From a bacterium (lineage in GTDB: Bacteria; Chloroflexota; Dormibacteria; Aeolococcales; Bog-877): DNA of 7,517 nt. Location: positions 1 through 7,517 of the forward strand of contig JAJZGN010000096.1 of assembly GCA_021798435.1 (NCBI GenBank). Reading direction: 5' to 3'. Numbering within the stretch: the stretch's first letter is position 1; the number at the start of each line of letters is the position of its first letter. Made by a program: the position numbers and the translations under genes. Positions 6,413 to 7,517 of the stretch are shown piece by piece. The notes under the pieces were generated by a model. That model had not been told where the DNA came from. It saw nothing but the letters and a program-made list of their open reading frames with translations, and made no database searches.

Positions 6413-6491
6413 CGCGATGGCCAGCCCCGGGCCAGCCGCAGCCGGCGCCTGCCTGCCACCCCACGTCCTCAACCTTGCGGACATCGGCCCC

Positions 6492-6512
6492 CTCACCACT
6501 GCCGCTGGTGGG
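6492..6512 (-). terminator. Weak hairpin downstream of the propeller gene
   Basis: CTCACCA (6492-6498) can pair with TGGTGGG (6506-6512) around a 7-nt loop. The pairing has one mismatch: a G-T wobble on the plus-strand transcript, and an A-C mismatch on the minus-strand one. It lies about 70 nt past the stop of the minus-strand gene and has no T-run. It is a tentative end signal and could be chance in GC-rich DNA. Confidence 0.15.
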
Positions 6513-6582
6513 AGCGCCCTGCTACGGGACCAGACGCCGCCACTCGTTCACCGCGTGGGCTGGCTTCGGGTTCTGGCGACTC

Positions 6583-7517
6583 TCAGGGATACCAGACCGG
6601 CGCCGAGGTCGCCGTGAGCGAGAGGTTCTGGGTCACCTGCTGAGGTGCCCCCGGCTTGGCGCTGCCGGCCTTGGGGACCCAGTAGAGCTGGAAGGGGAGG
6701 GCCCGCTCCGGTACGTTCATGAAGACCAGGCTCTGACCGTTGGGAGCCCAGGTCGGCATTGCGGCCATCGGGCCCGGGGAGAGCTCCACGAGAGCTCCCA
6801 GGGTGGTGCCGTTCCAGCTGGCCACCTCAAGCGTCGAGGTCTGGAGCTGGTTGTTGGAGCAGATCATGGCGATCTCGGTGCCCTGGGGGTTCAGGGCGGG
6901 CTCACTGCAGTTCTGGGCCGGGGTGGTGAGGTACTGGGGCTGGGCCCCGGGGGAGGTGACCAGGGCCAGCTGGGAGTAGACGGCGCCGGTGCTGGTGTCG
7001 GTGGCGTACTTGACGTAGATGAGAGACCCGTTGGCCAGCGGCAGCGGCTCCACGTCCCCCCCCTGGTAGTAGAGGTTGGAGAGGCTCCAAACCGTGGTGC
7101 TGGATCCCGGACTGGAGAGCGGTCCTGAAAGGATCTCGAAGTCCACGTTGTAGTTGGCGTAGGGGTCGATCCAGTTCCAGGCATAGAAGAGGCTCTGCCC
7201 ATTGGGGCTGACCCGCGGGTAGTAGACGAAGTGGTTGTTGAAGTAGCTGGAGGAGCTCTCCTGGAGCAGGGTGCGGATCACCTGGCCGCCCGGGCTCAGG
7301 AGGTAGAGGTTGCTGTAGCCGTTGCCCTTCTCCACCGCCAGGAGGTCCCCCCCGGTGGCGGGGGCCACCTGCACCCAGTTGCCGGGCGGGGTGTTGAGCC
7401 TGGTGAAGTGCAGCCCCTCAAGGCTGTACAGGGAACCTCCCTGGGCGAGGTACACGGTCCCAGGCAGCGCGAGCAGGGCCTGGGACTGGACGGGGTCCAC
7501 TGCATGGTTGGCCTTGC
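6583..7517 (-). CDS. TolB/PD40-like beta-propeller protein (N-terminus beyond the window)
   Basis: An open frame runs from the right edge on the minus strand to a stop at 6583-6585. A GTG at 7500 is possible, but the frame stays open to the edge (KANHA precedes it), so the gene is probably 5' truncated here. Numbering from GTG 7500 gives 305 residues with repeated blade-like units. Examples are YPRVSPNGQSLFYAWN (94-109), GSLIYVKYAT (158-167), PALNPQGTEIAMICSNN (191-207) and PTWAPNGQSLVFMN (239-252), following the pattern P-x-(W/V)-(S/A)-P-N-G-x-(S/E)-(L/I)-x-(F/M) of PD40/TolB-type propellers. The C-terminus APVWYP looks like the first strand of one more blade, as in propellers that close by pairing their two ends. 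Many Ser, Thr, Asn and Tyr residues and only two Cys fit an extracytoplasmic protein, but the signal region is not visible. Such domains often bind proteins or sense cell-envelope ligands; no specific function can be given. It converges on GH63. Confidence 0.8.
   Translation of the reverse strand, partial: KANHAVDPVQSQALLALPGTVYLAQGGSLYSLEGLHFTRLNTPPGNWVQVAPATGGDLLAVEKGNGYSNLYLLSPGGQVIRTLLQESSSSYFNNHFVYYPRVSPNGQSLFYAWNWIDPYANYNVDFEILSGPLSSPGSSTTVWSLSNLYYQGGDVEPLPLANGSLIYVKYATDTSTGAVYSQLALVTSPGAQPQYLTTPAQNCSEPALNPQGTEIAMICSNNQLQTSTLEVASWNGTTLGALVELSPGPMAAMPTWAPNGQSLVFMNVPERALPFQLYWVPKAGSAKPGAPQQVTQNLSLTATSAPVWYP

Larger units (their letters stand above)
6370..6582. other. Convergent intergenic region
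   Basis: This 213-bp gap separates the GH63 gene from the oppositely oriented propeller gene. It holds two adjacent hairpins near the GH63 stop, a short direct repeat of GCCAGCC (two copies around 6420-6436), and a weaker hairpin at 6492-6512. I see no tRNA, no credible small gene on either strand and no recognisable riboswitch. Confidence 0.7.

Noticed and set aside
6380..6430. Resemblance to riboswitch core sequences (CGAAAGCCACGG)
   Set aside because: The similarity is only a few bases, the region follows a gene end and precedes no plus-strand gene in the window, and simple hairpins explain the bases.
4915..6459. A 514-codon open frame on the minus strand opposite the GH63 gene
   Set aside because: It is antisense to a gene with clear family motifs along its whole length. 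Its product is Pro/Arg/Gly/Gln-rich without recognisable domains, as expected for the shadow frame of a high-GC gene.
6480..6580. A tRNA-like or structured RNA in the convergent intergenic region
   Set aside because: No cloverleaf, no T-loop motif and no acceptor pairing could be found; the local pairings are short and typical of GC-rich DNA.
6408..6617. A possible 69-codon small gene on the plus strand between GH63 and the propeller gene
   Set aside because: It runs into the propeller gene on the other strand, lacks a ribosome-binding site and shows no coding-type third-position pattern or motif.

Overview
The window is very GC-rich, with G or C at most third codon positions, densely packed genes and mostly GTG starts (ATG only for the membrane cytochrome). 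This suggests a high-GC bacterium of the Actinomycetota, or a relative such as Dormibacterota or Chloroflexota. No rRNA, marker gene or mobile element is present to settle the lineage.

Region 1 (1-3753, + strand) is a tightly packed redox operon. It holds the low-complexity C-terminal tail of an unidentified protein, an ApbE-type FAD:protein FMN transferase, a six-helix b-type cytochrome of the ferric-reductase-like transmembrane family with a C-terminal beta-rich domain, a NuoF-like flavin/iron-sulfur protein, and a small single-cluster ferredoxin with a C-x2-H-x2-C...CP motif. Junctions are 0 bp, 2 bp, a 4-bp GTGA overlap and a second GTGA overlap, so the genes are probably translationally coupled. 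The parts suggest a membrane electron-transfer chain: NAD(P)H or another donor, the NuoF-like flavin/Fe-S protein with its ferredoxin, two hemes b across the membrane, and then an acceptor that may be a covalently flavinylated protein encoded upstream. I recall similar gene sets in actinobacterial genomes, but I know of no established physiological role.

Region 2 (3766-6369, + strand) is a full-length GH63-type glucosidase of 867 aa, 12 bp after the ferredoxin. Its role in carbohydrate metabolism is not obviously linked to the redox genes, and it may have its own start signal.

Region 3 (6370-6582) is a 213-bp convergent intergenic region with two back-to-back hairpins just after the GH63 stop. 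Region 4 (6583-7517, - strand) is the C-terminal part of a TolB/PD40-like beta-propeller protein whose N-terminus lies beyond the right edge.

Points most worth a second look are the composition of the redox module, its non-canonical cysteine and metal-site residues, and a possible one-base frame problem at the 5' end of the ApbE gene.
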